Source: Eubacterium sp. AB3007 (lineage in GTDB: Bacteria; Bacillota; Clostridia; Peptostreptococcales; Anaerovoracaceae). Taken from it: a stretch of DNA of 64,000 bases. Under the pieces are notes generated by a model, which worked only from the letters and a program-made list of their open reading frames with translations, was not told where the DNA came from and ran no database searches. Within the stretch, counting starts at the first letter, position 1. Each line of letters opens with the position of its first letter. The translations under genes and the position numbers were made by a program. The DNA is taken from positions 248,001-312,000 of the forward strand of contig NZ_JIAD01000001.1 of the NCBI RefSeq assembly GCF_000688015.1, written 5' to 3'. This document shows positions 21,096-30,383 of this stretch, piece after piece.

Positions 21096-22118
21096 TTGCC
21101 TTTTAAGATCATCAGAAATGACATAACGAAGGTGAAGGCGGATGCTATCGTGAACACTGCCAACCCGGAGCCAATATACGCCAGCGGCACAGATGCAGCC
21201 ATCTACATGGCAGCAGGGGCGGATGAGCTTCTGGCAGAAAGGCGAAAGATCGGCAGGATCGCGCCGGGGGAGGTAGCGGTCACCGACGCATTTCAGCTTC
21301 CCGCAAAATACATCATCCATACCGTAGGCCCGGCCTGGGTCGATGGGAGTCACGGAGAATATGATGTTTTGCGCTCCTGTTACAGGAAGTCCCTGCTCAT
21401 TGCAGATCAGCTAGGCTGTGAGAGCATTGCTTTTCCTTTGATCGCAACCGGTGTCTATGGCTTCCCGAAGGATCAGGCCCTGGAGATCGCCCTGGAGATC
21501 ATTCGGGAGCACCTGAAGGACTCCGATCTGAACGTCGTTCTGGTGGTATTTGGGCGCAGTTCTTATCAGATCGCTGCGGGACTGACAGAGCAGATCGAAG
21601 AATACATCGATGAAAACTACGTCTCCGAGCGCGCGGAAGAGGAATACGGCGGACCTATTGGAACCCTTTCGGGAGAGAGATACAGGCGCAGACTGTTGGC
21701 AGAGAGCATGACATTGGACGCGGAACCAGAGTATGCTCCACAACAGAAGAAGGCCTCTCTGGAGGATGTGCTAAACAATCTGGGGGAAAGCTTTCAGGCA
21801 AGACTGCTGCGCATGATCGATGAGCGCGGGATGACAGATCCGGAAGTGTATAAGCGGGCAAATGTTGACCGCAAGCTCTTTTCCAAGATCCGGTGCAACG
21901 AGAACTACATACCCAAGAAGAAAACCATCGTTGCCCTTGCGATCGCGCTGCGGCTAAACCTGGATGACACCAGAGATCTACTGGCCAGCGCAGGACTCAT
22001 GCTGACCAATAACAGCAAATCCGACGTGATCGTGAGCTTCTGTATAGAGAATGGCATTTACGATATCTATGAGGTGAATGCACTGCTGTTCCAATTCCAG
22101 CAGCCGATCCTGGGCTGA
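21096..22118 (+). CDS. Macro-domain protein with C-terminal HTH-like domain
   Basis: The start is taken as TTG at 21096, eight bases after AGAAGGGGG. Residues 1-165 form a macro domain (DITKVKADAIVNTAN, GVYGFPKDQALEIA), a fold that binds ADP-ribose or removes it from proteins. Residues about 220-340 form a helical region resembling an XRE-type helix-turn-helix (KLFSKIRCNENYIPKKKTIV, ALRLNLDDTRDLLASAG). This combination recurs in clostridia from memory. It could sense ADP-ribose-type signals; this is inference. The VWA gene follows after 82 bases. Confidence 0.85.
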   Translation: MPFKIIRNDITKVKADAIVNTANPEPIYASGTDAAIYMAAGADELLAERRKIGRIAPGEVAVTDAFQLPAKYIIHTVGPAWVDGSHGEYDVLRSCYRKSLLIADQLGCESIAFPLIATGVYGFPKDQALEIALEIIREHLKDSDLNVVLVVFGRSSYQIAAGLTEQIEEYIDENYVSERAEEEYGGPIGTLSGERYRRRLLAESMTLDAEPEYAPQQKKASLEDVLNNLGESFQARLLRMIDERGMTDPEVYKRANVDRKLFSKIRCNENYIPKKKTIVALAIALRLNLDDTRDLLASAGLMLTNNSKSDVIVSFCIENGIYDIYEVNALLFQFQQPILG

Positions 22119-22200
22119 TTTCTGTCGCTTTGCAAGCGACCACTTACATCTGCAGATCCGATATACTTGTATCATCAAAGAACAAGGAGGGATTGCAGAT

Positions 22201-22863
22201 ATGAAAAAGAACTTAACAGAACTGGTGATGATCCTGGACAGAAGCGGATCCATGTCAGGATTGGAGAGCGATACCATTGGCGGATACAACAGCATGCTGA
22301 AGAAGCAACGCGAGGCCGACGGTGAGGTGCTGGTATCCACAATATTGTTTGATGACCGCAGCGAGGTGCTGTACGATCGTGTGCCCCTTGAGAAACTGCC
22401 GCAGATGACAGACAAGGAATACTTTGTGCGAGGCTGCACAGCGCTGTTGGATGCTGTCGGCGGCGCGATCCACCACATCGGCAATATTCATAAGTACGCG
22501 CGGGAGGAAGACCGGCCGGAGAAGACGATCTTTGTGATCACCACGGACGGGATGGAAAATGCCAGCCGCAAGTATTCCTACGATCGTGTGAAAAGGATGG
22601 TCGAGCGCCAGAAGGAGAAGTACGGCTGGGAGTTTCTGTTCCTGGGGGCCAATATCGACGCCATCGAAACCGCCGGACGTTTCGGGATCTCCGCAGATCG
22701 CGCGGCAAACTACAACAGCGACCACGAAGGCACAGTGCTGAACTATGAGGTCCTCGCAGACACCGTTTGCGAGATGCGTGCAGCGGCAGCCCCCATCGGC
22801 GCAGACTGGAAGAAGCGCATCGATGAGGACTATAAGCGGCGCGGAGGGAAAGGGCAGCGCTGA
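22201..22863 (+). CDS. VWA-domain protein
   Basis: The 220-residue soluble protein is a single von Willebrand A domain with an intact MIDAS motif DRSGSMSG (residues 13-20), a threonine in RGCTALLDA and the acidic residue in TTDGMEN. Stand-alone bacterial VWA proteins of this type often pair with stress or conflict modules and bind metal-dependent partners. AAGGAGGG precedes the ATG. Co-transcription with the macro/HTH gene is likely. Confidence 0.9.
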   Translation: MKKNLTELVMILDRSGSMSGLESDTIGGYNSMLKKQREADGEVLVSTILFDDRSEVLYDRVPLEKLPQMTDKEYFVRGCTALLDAVGGAIHHIGNIHKYAREEDRPEKTIFVITTDGMENASRKYSYDRVKRMVERQKEKYGWEFLFLGANIDAIETAGRFGISADRAANYNSDHEGTVLNYEVLADTVCEMRAAAAPIGADWKKRIDEDYKRRGGKGQR

Positions 22864-22973
22864 AGAAGATTCCGGCACAAAGCCATATCGGACACCCAGG
22901 GAGCACCTCTTCTGTAGAACCCGGTAACGGCACGGTAGCTGAAAGGGAGCGTATTCCAGGTTGCGAGAACGTC

Positions 22974-23053
22974 TGTTCCGCAATGTGCAGTTTTTTCTCA
23001 GTACGCGGAACAATTGTTCCGCGCTTACTGTTTTTTGTTGAATTTGCGGAACA
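22974..23053. promoter_or_regulatory. Cluster of four GCGGAACA half-sites upstream of the GntR-ABC operon
   Basis: GCGGAACA or its complement TGTTCCGC occurs at 22974, 23005, 23015 and 23046. The middle two form a perfect 18-bp palindrome (23005-23022). T6 runs flank it on both sides (22990s and 23030s). It resembles a multi-site operator or a bidirectional attenuator; the binding protein is unknown. Confidence 0.5.
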
Positions 23054-23075
23054 CCCCAAAGTTAAAAATGAATTT

Positions 23076-23126
23076 TTGACAAATCTGTACATTAAGTATA
23101 TACTGTGTATGTGATAAATACACAGT
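23076..23126 (+). promoter_or_regulatory. Promoter and operator of the GntR-ABC operon
   Basis: TTGACA at 23076-23081 and TATACT at 23099-23104, 17-bp spacer. A 9-bp inverted repeat ACTGTGTAT/ATACACAGT (23102-23126) overlaps the -10 and start point, the usual layout for autorepression by YtrA-type GntR regulators. Confidence 0.8.
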
Positions 23127-23143
23127 TTGGGGAGGGGAAGAAC

Positions 23144-23518
23144 ATGAACGTAATCGTATCCAATTCATCAGACACTCCGCTGTATATGCAGATCAAGGAG
23201 CAGATCAAGGACGCCATCCTGAGAGGCGAGTTAGAGGAGGGGGCGCTGCTGCCGTCTATCCGCAGCCTTGCAAACGACGTACAAGTCAGCGTCCTGACGA
23301 TTCGCCGTGTCTATGAGGAATTGGAGAAGGAAGGCTTTGCTGTCAGTAAGGCAGGAAGAGGCACCTTCGTATCTATGGGAAATCTGGAACTGCTCCGAGA
23401 TTCCAAACGCCGCATCATTGAACAGGACTTACAGAAGGCTGTTCATAATGCGAAACTGTTTGATATTGAGAAGGACGACCTGTACGCAATGTTGGATATT
23501 CTGTATGAGGAGGATTAA
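23144..23518 (+). CDS. GntR-family transcriptional regulator, YtrA subfamily
   Basis: The 124-residue protein has an N-terminal winged helix (PLYMQIKEQIKDAILRGEL, LPSIRSLANDVQVSVLTIRRVYEELEKEGF) and only a short C-terminal helix, the YtrA type that regulates adjacent ABC transporter operons. The start at 23144 follows GGGGAGGGG. The stop is two bases before the ATPase start. The inverted repeat at 23102-23126 is its probable site. Confidence 0.93.
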   Translation: MNVIVSNSSDTPLYMQIKEQIKDAILRGELEEGALLPSIRSLANDVQVSVLTIRRVYEELEKEGFAVSKAGRGTFVSMGNLELLRDSKRRIIEQDLQKAVHNAKLFDIEKDDLYAMLDILYEED

Positions 23519-23520
23519 CT

Positions 23521-24387
23521 ATGGATAATATCCTGGAAGTGTCTGGTCTAGTGAAACACTATTCCAAGTTTTCCCTTGACGATGTTTCCTTTTCCTTGCC
23601 GGAGGGATGCATCACCGGCTTCATTGGAGCCAATGGCGCGGGGAAGACGACGACGATCCGCACGATCCTGAACCTCGCACCCAAAGATGCCGGTACGATC
23701 AGAGTATTTGGTTTGGATGCGGAGGAATACGAACAGGAGATCAAGGACCGGATCGGTGTCGTCATGGACGGCAGCTATTTCTACAAGGACCTGACCATGA
23801 AGGAAATGAAAAGCATCATTGCACCGGCCTATTCCCGATGGAGCGATGAGGATTATCGATTCTATATGGAGAAGTTTGCGCTTGATCCGGGGCAGAAGAT
23901 TGCTTCGCTTTCCAGCGGCATGATCATGAAATTCGCCCTTGTGTTGGCTCTCTCTCATCAGGCCGAACTGCTTATCATGGACGAGCCGACGAGTGGGCTT
24001 GATCCGCTGGTACGAAGTCAGTTCCTGGAGATCGTCAGGGACTATATGAACAACGGCGGCAAGGGCGTTTTCTTCTCGACACACATTACTTCTGACCTGG
24101 ACAAGATCGCAGACATGCTCGTTCTCATTCACGGGGGTAGAATCGTTTTTCAACAAAGCAAGGATAATCTGCTCGACACCTTCCGTATCATCAAGGGAGA
24201 TCCCGCCCTGCTCAACGATCAAAACAGAAAGCTCATAAGGAACCTTAGGATTTCCTCCTTTGGCTTCACAGGGGTCACAGACCATGCTTTGGAATTGAAG
24301 AAAGAAATGCCGGATGTTCTGCTGGAGAAGGCAGCCATCGAGGACATCATGCTCGGATACATTGGAGGTGAGAATGATGAACGCTAG
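23521..24387 (+). CDS. ABC transporter ATP-binding protein
   Basis: The 288-residue ATPase has Walker A GANGAGKT, an atypical signature LSSGM, Walker B LLIMDEPTSGLDP and the H-loop FFSTH. With the adjacent YtrA-type regulator and ABC-2 permease it forms the common GntR-ABC drug or peptide-stress exporter operon; the substrate is unknown. It ends inside the permease start (11-bp overlap with the chosen ATG). Confidence 0.95.
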   Translation: MDNILEVSGLVKHYSKFSLDDVSFSLPEGCITGFIGANGAGKTTTIRTILNLAPKDAGTIRVFGLDAEEYEQEIKDRIGVVMDGSYFYKDLTMKEMKSIIAPAYSRWSDEDYRFYMEKFALDPGQKIASLSSGMIMKFALVLALSHQAELLIMDEPTSGLDPLVRSQFLEIVRDYMNNGGKGVFFSTHITSDLDKIADMLVLIHGGRIVFQQSKDNLLDTFRIIKGDPALLNDQNRKLIRNLRISSFGFTGVTDHALELKKEMPDVLLEKAAIEDIMLGYIGGENDER

Positions 24388-25033
24388 TCTTGTGAGAAAA
24401 GATTATATTTTGGTAAGGAGGAATATTTTGATCCTTTTGGGGATATGTATCCTTGTCCCGGTGCTGATCATGATCCCGGATGGTGATTCGACCCATGCAC
24501 AGATGGGGCCGTTGGCATTTCTCTATATGGCGGTACTAACTGATCTTTCCTATATGCAGGCAGTGGCAACAGAGGAGGAGAAGAACCCAAAAGCGACAGC
24601 CCTTGTTTGCGCAGCGCCATACTCACGTAAGAGTTACATCATTGCCAAGTATATTTGCTATCTGCTTTTCTGTGCAGCGTGTATTGCAGCGTATTCCATT
24701 GTCGCATTGCTCTATCCCAGGCTTAGTCCTCTGAGCCTGTTGGAGGTTCTGATACTTCTGCTGATTGGATTGATCCTTTATGGCATATATATGCCGGTCG
24801 TCATACGATACAGCATCACCAAGGCGCGTCACGTGTTTACATTCGGCTTGCTGTTCATTTGTCTTCTTCCGACCGTTGTTGCCAGCATGCTCCATCCGGA
24901 TATGGCATTGATCATAGCGTTCCTGCAAGATCCTCCGGCCATTATAGTTCCGATCCTTCTTGGCGTTGATATTGCTATACTTCTTTTGTCTATGAAAATA
25001 ACTATTCGCGTTTTCGAGAGAAAGGAGCTGTAA
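24377..25033 (+). CDS. ABC-2 type transporter permease
   Basis: The 218-residue protein has six hydrophobic segments (about residues 14-32, 45-60, 81-101, 110-130, 148-168, 185-208), matching small ABC-2 permeases that pair with one ATPase. GGAGGTG lies six bases before ATG 24377; ATG 24374 is only three bases from it and less likely. It is the last gene of the operon; no terminator is evident before the next promoter. Confidence 0.88.
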   Translation: MNASLVRKDYILVRRNILILLGICILVPVLIMIPDGDSTHAQMGPLAFLYMAVLTDLSYMQAVATEEEKNPKATALVCAAPYSRKSYIIAKYICYLLFCAACIAAYSIVALLYPRLSPLSLLEVLILLLIGLILYGIYMPVVIRYSITKARHVFTFGLLFICLLPTVVASMLHPDMALIIAFLQDPPAIIVPILLGVDIAILLLSMKITIRVFERKEL

Positions 25034-25064
25034 GGACATTCTTAACATTTCCTTAAGCAGCTGT

Positions 25065-25095
25065 TTGAGAATTGCTTTTTTGGAACTGCTATAAT
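25065..25095 (+). promoter_or_regulatory. Promoter of a lost two-component operon
   Basis: TTGAGA (25065-25070) and TATAAT (25090-25095), 19-bp spacer with extended TGC before the -10. CTTAACATTTCCTTAAG just upstream (25041-25057) resembles an OmpR-type direct-repeat site. The promoter now drives only the relic at 25136. Confidence 0.55.
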
Positions 25096-25135
25096 ACTAT
25101 TGTTGTTCCGTAAGCCAAAGTAGGAGTTGATATTT

Positions 25136-25222
25136 ATGGAGAAGATTTTGGTTGTAGACGACGAAAAAGATATCGCTGATCTGATCGAAAGCATCGGGTT
25201 GCATAGTTTTTTTCGACTTTAA
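25136..25222 (+). pseudogene. Response-regulator N-terminus, truncated after about 20 residues
   Basis: TAGGAGTTGAT precedes an ATG whose first 18 codons read MEKILVVDDEKDIADLIE, the beginning of an OmpR/VanR-type receiver domain with the acidic DD pair. The frame then changes to unrelated sequence and stops after 28 codons. The rest of the regulator and any kinase are missing, so this is a deletion junction near 25190. Confidence 0.8.
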
Positions 25223-25246
25223 ATGAGTCGTGGGTGGGTCCCTTGT

Positions 25247-25352
25247 TTTTCGTGGGCGCCACCAGCCAAATTGTATGAATTCTCCCAGTAAATGTGTGGA
25301 TATCCATCGATTTTCGTGGGCGATTGCTTTGTTTTCGTGGGTGTCGCCCACG
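25247..25352 (+). repeat. TTTTCGTGGGCG direct repeats at the island edge
   Basis: TTTTCGTGGGCG occurs at 25247 and 25311 and as TTTTCGTGGGTG at 25332. The last is followed by an inverted CGCCCACG, giving a small hairpin (25336-25352). No gene is seen between 25223 and 25436. Confidence 0.5.
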
Positions 25353-25436
25353 AGATTGATCGAAAGGCACATTGACAGAGGTTCTCGTCTGCTTGCACAA
25401 AGCTTTTTTTCTGAATAATGGACAACACCTCGGATA

Positions 25437-25465
25437 TTGCCTCTGGCCTGCAAGTGCAGTATAAT
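25437..25465 (+). promoter_or_regulatory. Promoter of the helicase cassette
   Basis: TTGCCT at 25437-25442 and TATAAT at 25460-25465 with a 17-bp spacer, 37 bases before the helicase ATG. Confidence 0.75.
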
Positions 25466-25501
25466 TGAGAGACAGACGATACGCATATGTGAGGAACGAT
25501 T

Positions 25502-28500
25502 ATGCTAAGGAACGGAATTTACGAACAGATCGTAAACACAAGGATCAACAGGGAACTGGCAGAGCTGGATCCTGAGAAGTACGACATTCAGTTGGAAAAC
25601 CTTCAGGCGGAGGATGCCAGGAAGATCCTGACGATCTATATCTCCTATGTGATCCAGAAGGGGCTACGCTATATCAGGGACAGCTATCCAAGCAGGGAAG
25701 ATGCGAAGGCACTGAGTGCGCAGATAAGGCTTTGTAACGATATAATCGAAGAGGTAGCGGCGCATACCGAGGAACCGGATTTTCGGGACAAACGGATCCT
25801 GGAGAAGGGAGAGGTGCTGACGGCACTCTATGAGAAATTGAATTCCGTGCGGAGCATTTCCGTGCAGAAGGTGATTCGGCCGGAGACATCCATCGTGGAG
25901 AATGCTTTGTTCACCGGAGCACCAACGGAACCCAGCATGATGAACGAACTGAAGAGGGAGATCCTCAGCGCAGATTCGGTGGATCTGCTGGTCTCCTTTA
26001 TCAAGTGGAGCGCAATCCGGCCGCTGCTGACGGAGCTGCGGGCTTTCACGGCCCGGCCGGAGGCGAGGCTCAGGGTGATCACGACGACATACACCCGGGC
26101 CACCGACTACAAAGCCATCATGGAGCTGGCGAAGCTTCCGCGCACAGAGGTCAAGATCAACTACGAGACAGGGCATGCCAGGATGCATGCCAAGTCTTAT
26201 CTTTTTCATAGGGAGACCGGGTTTTCCACCGCGTATATCGGGTCTTCCAACCTTTCCAACCCGGCGCTGACCGGGGGTCTGGAGTGGAATGTGAAGGTGA
26301 CGGAGAAGGAGTCTTTCGATATCGTGAAGAAGTTCTCGGTCTCCTTTGAGAGCTATTGGAACGATGCGGCTTTCGAAAGGTTTGATCCGGAAGAGGAGGC
26401 CTGCCGCCGAAAACTGCAGGACGAGTTGGATCGGCCCCAGTGGGAGGTTGAAAATCGCAGGCGGCTTCACATGTCCTTCCGGCCTTACGCCTACCAGCAG
26501 GAGATTCTGGATAATCTGCAGGCGGAGCGGGAGAACTACGGCCACTACAAGAACCTGGTGGTGGCGGCGACCGGCGTGGGCAAGACCATCGTGGCTGCGT
26601 TTGATTACAAACGCTTCCGGGAGCATCAGCCCCATGCGCGGCTGCTGTTCGTGGCCCACAGGAAGGAGATCCTGGAGCAGAGTATTGAGAAGTTTCAGGA
26701 GGTGCTGAACGACTTCAATTTCGGTGAGTTATATGTGGACGGGAGGAAGCCTTCGGATATAGAGCACCTGTTTATCAGCGTGCAGTCCCTCAACTCCGCC
26801 AGGCTGACAGAGTGGACCTCCCCGGATTACTATGATTTCATCATCGTGGATGAGTTTCATCACGCCTCTGCCAAGTCCTATCAGGGCTTGTTGACCCACT
26901 ATCAGCCGAAGATCCTGCTAGGGCTGACGGCTACCCCGGATCGTATGGATGGAGAGGACATCCTGAAGTATTTTGATGGGCGGATCGCTTCCAGGATGCT
27001 GCTGGGGGAGGCCATCGACCGGAATCTGCTCAGCACCTTCCAGTATTTCGGTGTCACGGACCAGGTAGATTATCAGAAGCTTCACTGGCTGAATGGACGT
27101 TACGATGTGCGGGAACTGGAGTCCGTCTATACGGCTGACACGGCTCGATGCCAGCTGGTGCTCCGGAAGGTCCGGGAATACGTGGCAGACATGGCCGAGG
27201 TGAAGGGCCTGGGATTCTGCGTCAGTGTGGCCCACGCCGAGTACATGGCCAGGTATTTCAATGAGCAGGGGGTTCCCTCCATCGCTCTCTCCGCACAGAG
27301 CATAGACGACATCCGGGACGATGCCAAGCGCCGGCTGGTGAAGGGGGAAATCAAGTTTATCTTTGTGGTGGATCTATACAACGAGGGCGTGGACATCCCG
27401 GAGGTGAACACGATCCTGTTCCTGCGGCCCACAGAGAGCGCCACGGTGTTCCTGCAGCAGCTGGGCAGGGGCCTTCGGATCGCGGAAGGGAAGGACTGCC
27501 TGACGGTACTGGATTTTGTGGGGCGCGCCAACAAGCGATATAAGTTTGCGGCCAAGTACGAGGCCCTGGTCGGGAAAGGACGGAAGTCGCTGCGGAAGCA
27601 GATCGACGAGGGGTTCTCCCAGCTCCCCAAGGGCTGCTACATCGAGTTCGAAAAGCTGGCGAGGGAGCACATACTGGACAATCTGAAGCAGACAGACAAC
27701 ACTAAGTCCGTGTTGACAGAAGAGGTGCGCACCTTCCAGGCCGACACCGGGCTGCCGCTGACCCTGGAGAATTTCCTGCCGGAGCACGACTTGTCCCTCT
27801 ACGATTTCTACCAGAACACAGGGAAGCGATCGCTGTACCGGCTCATGTACTGGGCGGGGCTACTCCCCGGCGAGGAGGTATTGGAGGAGGATCGGTACAC
27901 AAAGCTTTATGCCAGGTTCAACGGTCTGTTCCACATCAACTCCATCCGCCTGCTGGATTACTGGATCCGCTACGTGAAGGGAAATCTATCCTGTCGGAAC
28001 GAGACCGAGCGCCTGATGCGAAACATGCTGTACTACACCTTCCACAGGAAGTGCCCGCGGAAGGAAGGGTACGGGAGCATCGACGAGGGGATCAACGCCG
28101 TGTTGGACGAGCGGTTCATTCGGGAGGAGGTGCTGCAGATCCTGCAGTATAACCGATCCCATGTGAGTTTTGTGGCAGGCACCAACGAGTATGCGTACGT
28201 GTGTCCCATCGATCTGCACTGCAGCTACAACACCAGTCAGATCATGGCGGCCTTTGGCTACTACAACGAGGAAGAGTCCCCGGAATTCCGCGAGGGAGTG
28301 AAGCAATTCAAGGACAAGAAGACAGACATCTTCCTGATCAACCTGAACAAGTCAGAGAAGGACTTTTCGCCCTCCACCATGTACGAGGACTACGCCATCA
28401 ACCAGACCCTGTTTCACTGGCAAAGCCAGAGCCAGGACAAGGAACAGAGCCCCAAGATCCAGCGTTATATCCATCACCGTGAGCAGGGCAGTGTCATATC

Positions 28501-28675
28501 TCTGTTCGTCCGGGAGTTCAAGAAGTTCGGGGCGTACACAGCGCCCTATGTCTTCCTGGGGAATGCAGATTACGTGAGTCACCAAGGCGAGCAGCCCGTC
28601 AGCTTCCACTGGCGGCTCCACACCCCGCTGCCGGCAGAACTGCTGCCCAAGGCAAACAAGACGATCGCTGTGTAA
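25502..28675 (+). CDS. PLD-nuclease / SF2 helicase / DUF3427 protein
   Basis: The 1,057-residue protein has an N-terminal helical region, then a phospholipase-D-type nuclease segment around residues 160-280 with HAKSYLFH and IGSSNLSNPAL. A superfamily 2 helicase core follows, with ATGVGKT near 357, DEFHHAS near 450, LTATPDR and QLGRGLR, and then a long C-terminal DUF3427 region. Such proteins are known in restriction-like and defence-like neighbourhoods. TGAGGAACG precedes the ATG. Next come a MutT, an HNH and a methyltransferase gene, all close together, suggesting one DNA-modification or defence unit (inference). Confidence 0.92.
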   Translation: MLRNGIYEQIVNTRINRELAELDPEKYDIQLENLQAEDARKILTIYISYVIQKGLRYIRDSYPSREDAKALSAQIRLCNDIIEEVAAHTEEPDFRDKRILEKGEVLTALYEKLNSVRSISVQKVIRPETSIVENALFTGAPTEPSMMNELKREILSADSVDLLVSFIKWSAIRPLLTELRAFTARPEARLRVITTTYTRATDYKAIMELAKLPRTEVKINYETGHARMHAKSYLFHRETGFSTAYIGSSNLSNPALTGGLEWNVKVTEKESFDIVKKFSVSFESYWNDAAFERFDPEEEACRRKLQDELDRPQWEVENRRRLHMSFRPYAYQQEILDNLQAERENYGHYKNLVVAATGVGKTIVAAFDYKRFREHQPHARLLFVAHRKEILEQSIEKFQEVLNDFNFGELYVDGRKPSDIEHLFISVQSLNSARLTEWTSPDYYDFIIVDEFHHASAKSYQGLLTHYQPKILLGLTATPDRMDGEDILKYFDGRIASRMLLGEAIDRNLLSTFQYFGVTDQVDYQKLHWLNGRYDVRELESVYTADTARCQLVLRKVREYVADMAEVKGLGFCVSVAHAEYMARYFNEQGVPSIALSAQSIDDIRDDAKRRLVKGEIKFIFVVDLYNEGVDIPEVNTILFLRPTESATVFLQQLGRGLRIAEGKDCLTVLDFVGRANKRYKFAAKYEALVGKGRKSLRKQIDEGFSQLPKGCYIEFEKLAREHILDNLKQTDNTKSVLTEEVRTFQADTGLPLTLENFLPEHDLSLYDFYQNTGKRSLYRLMYWAGLLPGEEVLEEDRYTKLYARFNGLFHINSIRLLDYWIRYVKGNLSCRNETERLMRNMLYYTFHRKCPRKEGYGSIDEGINAVLDERFIREEVLQILQYNRSHVSFVAGTNEYAYVCPIDLHCSYNTSQIMAAFGYYNEEESPEFREGVKQFKDKKTDIFLINLNKSEKDFSPSTMYEDYAINQTLFHWQSQSQDKEQSPKIQRYIHHREQGSVISLFVREFKKFGAYTAPYVFLGNADYVSHQGEQPVSFHWRLHTPLPAELLPKANKTIAV

Positions 28676-28690
28676 GGAGGCATCCATTTT

Positions 28691-29077
28691 ATGAACACCA
28701 TCCGTGTAGTCGCCGCGGTCATCCGGGACGGGGACCGCATCTTCGCCACCGCCAGAGGTTACGGCGAATTCAAAGGCCGCTGGGAGTTTCCCGGCGGCAA
28801 GATCGAGAGGGGAGAGACACCCCAGCAGGCCCTGGTCCGGGAGATCCGAGAAGAACTGGACACTGTCGTCCGCGTCGGCGCTCTGTTGGACACCATCGAG
28901 TACGATTACCCGGCCTTCCACCTGTCCATGGACTGCTTCTGGTGCACCATTCAGTCCGGCAACCTGGTGCTGAAGGAGGCCGAAGACGCCCGGTGGCTCA
29001 CCGCAGACACCATCGACAGCGTGGACTGGCTTCCCGCCGACATCACCCTGATCGAGAAGATCAAGGGGGCGCTGTAG
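28691..29077 (+). CDS. MutT-like (deoxy)nucleoside triphosphate pyrophosphohydrolase
   Basis: The 128-residue protein has a perfect Nudix box (GGKIERGETPQQAL then REIREELD) and WEFPGG as in MutT/CTP pyrophosphohydrolase enzymes that hydrolyse oxidised or non-canonical NTPs. AAGGAGG lies 13 bases before the ATG and only 15 bases separate it from the helicase gene. DUF3427 helicases next to MutT are a recurrent pair from memory. Confidence 0.92.
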   Translation: MNTIRVVAAVIRDGDRIFATARGYGEFKGRWEFPGGKIERGETPQQALVREIREELDTVVRVGALLDTIEYDYPAFHLSMDCFWCTIQSGNLVLKEAEDARWLTADTIDSVDWLPADITLIEKIKGAL

Positions 29078-29282
29078 TTTCACGCCAATCCCAGATCCGT
29101 TGCCCAAAACCTATATTCCTCAAATATTGTTCCCGCTTTGCTTCATGCCGATCGCCTGGATACCAGATTTTCAAAAAAGCCGTATCCAAAGGTTCCTAAG
29201 TAGGGTATTTTGGGAACAAATAATGCCTCATTTACAATCTGGACAACCATGCTCCGTAATTAAAGTGTTGAGAGTAACCACC

Positions 29283-30383
29283 ATGCAGATCCCACAATCC
29301 GAAAAAGTAAATACACAAAGCCTCGCCAGACTATTTGACAACAAGAGTGAGAGTTACAAGCTCTTCTGGTTCAAGGCCATCCTCCACGAGGTGGCCCGGG
29401 GCAGAAGAGAGATCCCATTCCGGGAACTGATCCAGCGGATGATCGTAGATGCCTGGTACATGGTCAGCGAATACAAGTTGAACCTGGGACCATCGGACAC
29501 CCTGGAGAAGACCGTCCTCTATATCGCCGGGCAGGAGCCTTTCCGTCCTACCGAGAAGGAGGAGGTGCTCCTGAACTATCTCCGGAGCACGGAGGATAAG
29601 CAGGTACGCGAGTACATGAGGACCTTGTCCCTGAACGTGCCGTACCGCCTTCAGGCTCCGCTGATGCCCAACCCTGGGCAGAAGATCTGGTACAAGACCG
29701 CCGCCATCACAGACTACATCAACACCCAGACAGGCGTGATGTACACCATCTATCGCGACGGTGCGCTGGACAGCCGGATCGTGATCACCCAGCCCTGGAT
29801 GGAATACCTGCAGAGCAATCTGGGGATCCTTCTGGGCTGGACGGACTACAACCTGATCATGTACCTGCAGCGAAGGAATCCGGCGGTGCCGGGAATCGCC
29901 AGCAAGATCTACCCGCCGCAGGAGCGGAAGCTCACTGCAGTGACCGGGTATTGGAAGTACATGATCCGAAAGCAGCCTGTGATCGATATCTACACCGGCG
30001 ACCTCCTGACCACCAGGGGCCTTTCCATCGATCATTTCGTCCCGTGGTCCTACGTGGCAAGCGATGAGCTTTGGAACCTGGTGCCCACGATCCGCAGCGT
30101 CAACAGCAGCAAGAGCAACCACCTGCCGAACTGGAGCACCTACTTCCAGCGCCTTGCCAGGACGGAGTACGACGCGTATCTGCTCACGGCGCAGGACGAG
30201 AAGGCGAGCCAGCTGTTCAACAAGTGCACCAGGGAGAATCTGAATAGCGAAGAGATCCGATACCGGCTTTATCAGCCCGGACAAAGCCGGGAGCACTTCG
30301 CCAACCAACTTGAGGAGATTATGCTCCCGATCTACGATTCCGCAAAGAATATGGGATTTCGGGAGTGGGTATACGATAGATGA
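29283..30383 (+). CDS. HNH endonuclease domain protein
   Basis: The product has about 366 residues. The first two thirds are a helical region of unknown fold. The HNH site is near residue 235-285: DIYTGD, then DHFVPWSYV, then NLVPTIRSVNSSKSN, which supplies the His, Asn and second metal residue. The start at 29283 has only a weak site. The frame stays open to 29100 but that 180-base stretch is AT-richer and reads as non-coding. It overlaps the methyltransferase gene by four bases (ATGA), so the two are coupled. Confidence 0.85.
   Translation: MQIPQSEKVNTQSLARLFDNKSESYKLFWFKAILHEVARGRREIPFRELIQRMIVDAWYMVSEYKLNLGPSDTLEKTVLYIAGQEPFRPTEKEEVLLNYLRSTEDKQVREYMRTLSLNVPYRLQAPLMPNPGQKIWYKTAAITDYINTQTGVMYTIYRDGALDSRIVITQPWMEYLQSNLGILLGWTDYNLIMYLQRRNPAVPGIASKIYPPQERKLTAVTGYWKYMIRKQPVIDIYTGDLLTTRGLSIDHFVPWSYVASDELWNLVPTIRSVNSSKSNHLPNWSTYFQRLARTEYDAYLLTAQDEKASQLFNKCTRENLNSEEIRYRLYQPGQSREHFANQLEEIMLPIYDSAKNMGFREWVYDR

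Noticed and set aside
29100..29282. N-terminal extension of the HNH protein
   Set aside because: The frame is open, but the sequence is AT-rich, has no ribosome-binding site, and the residues look unlike a domain; the start at 29283 is preferred.
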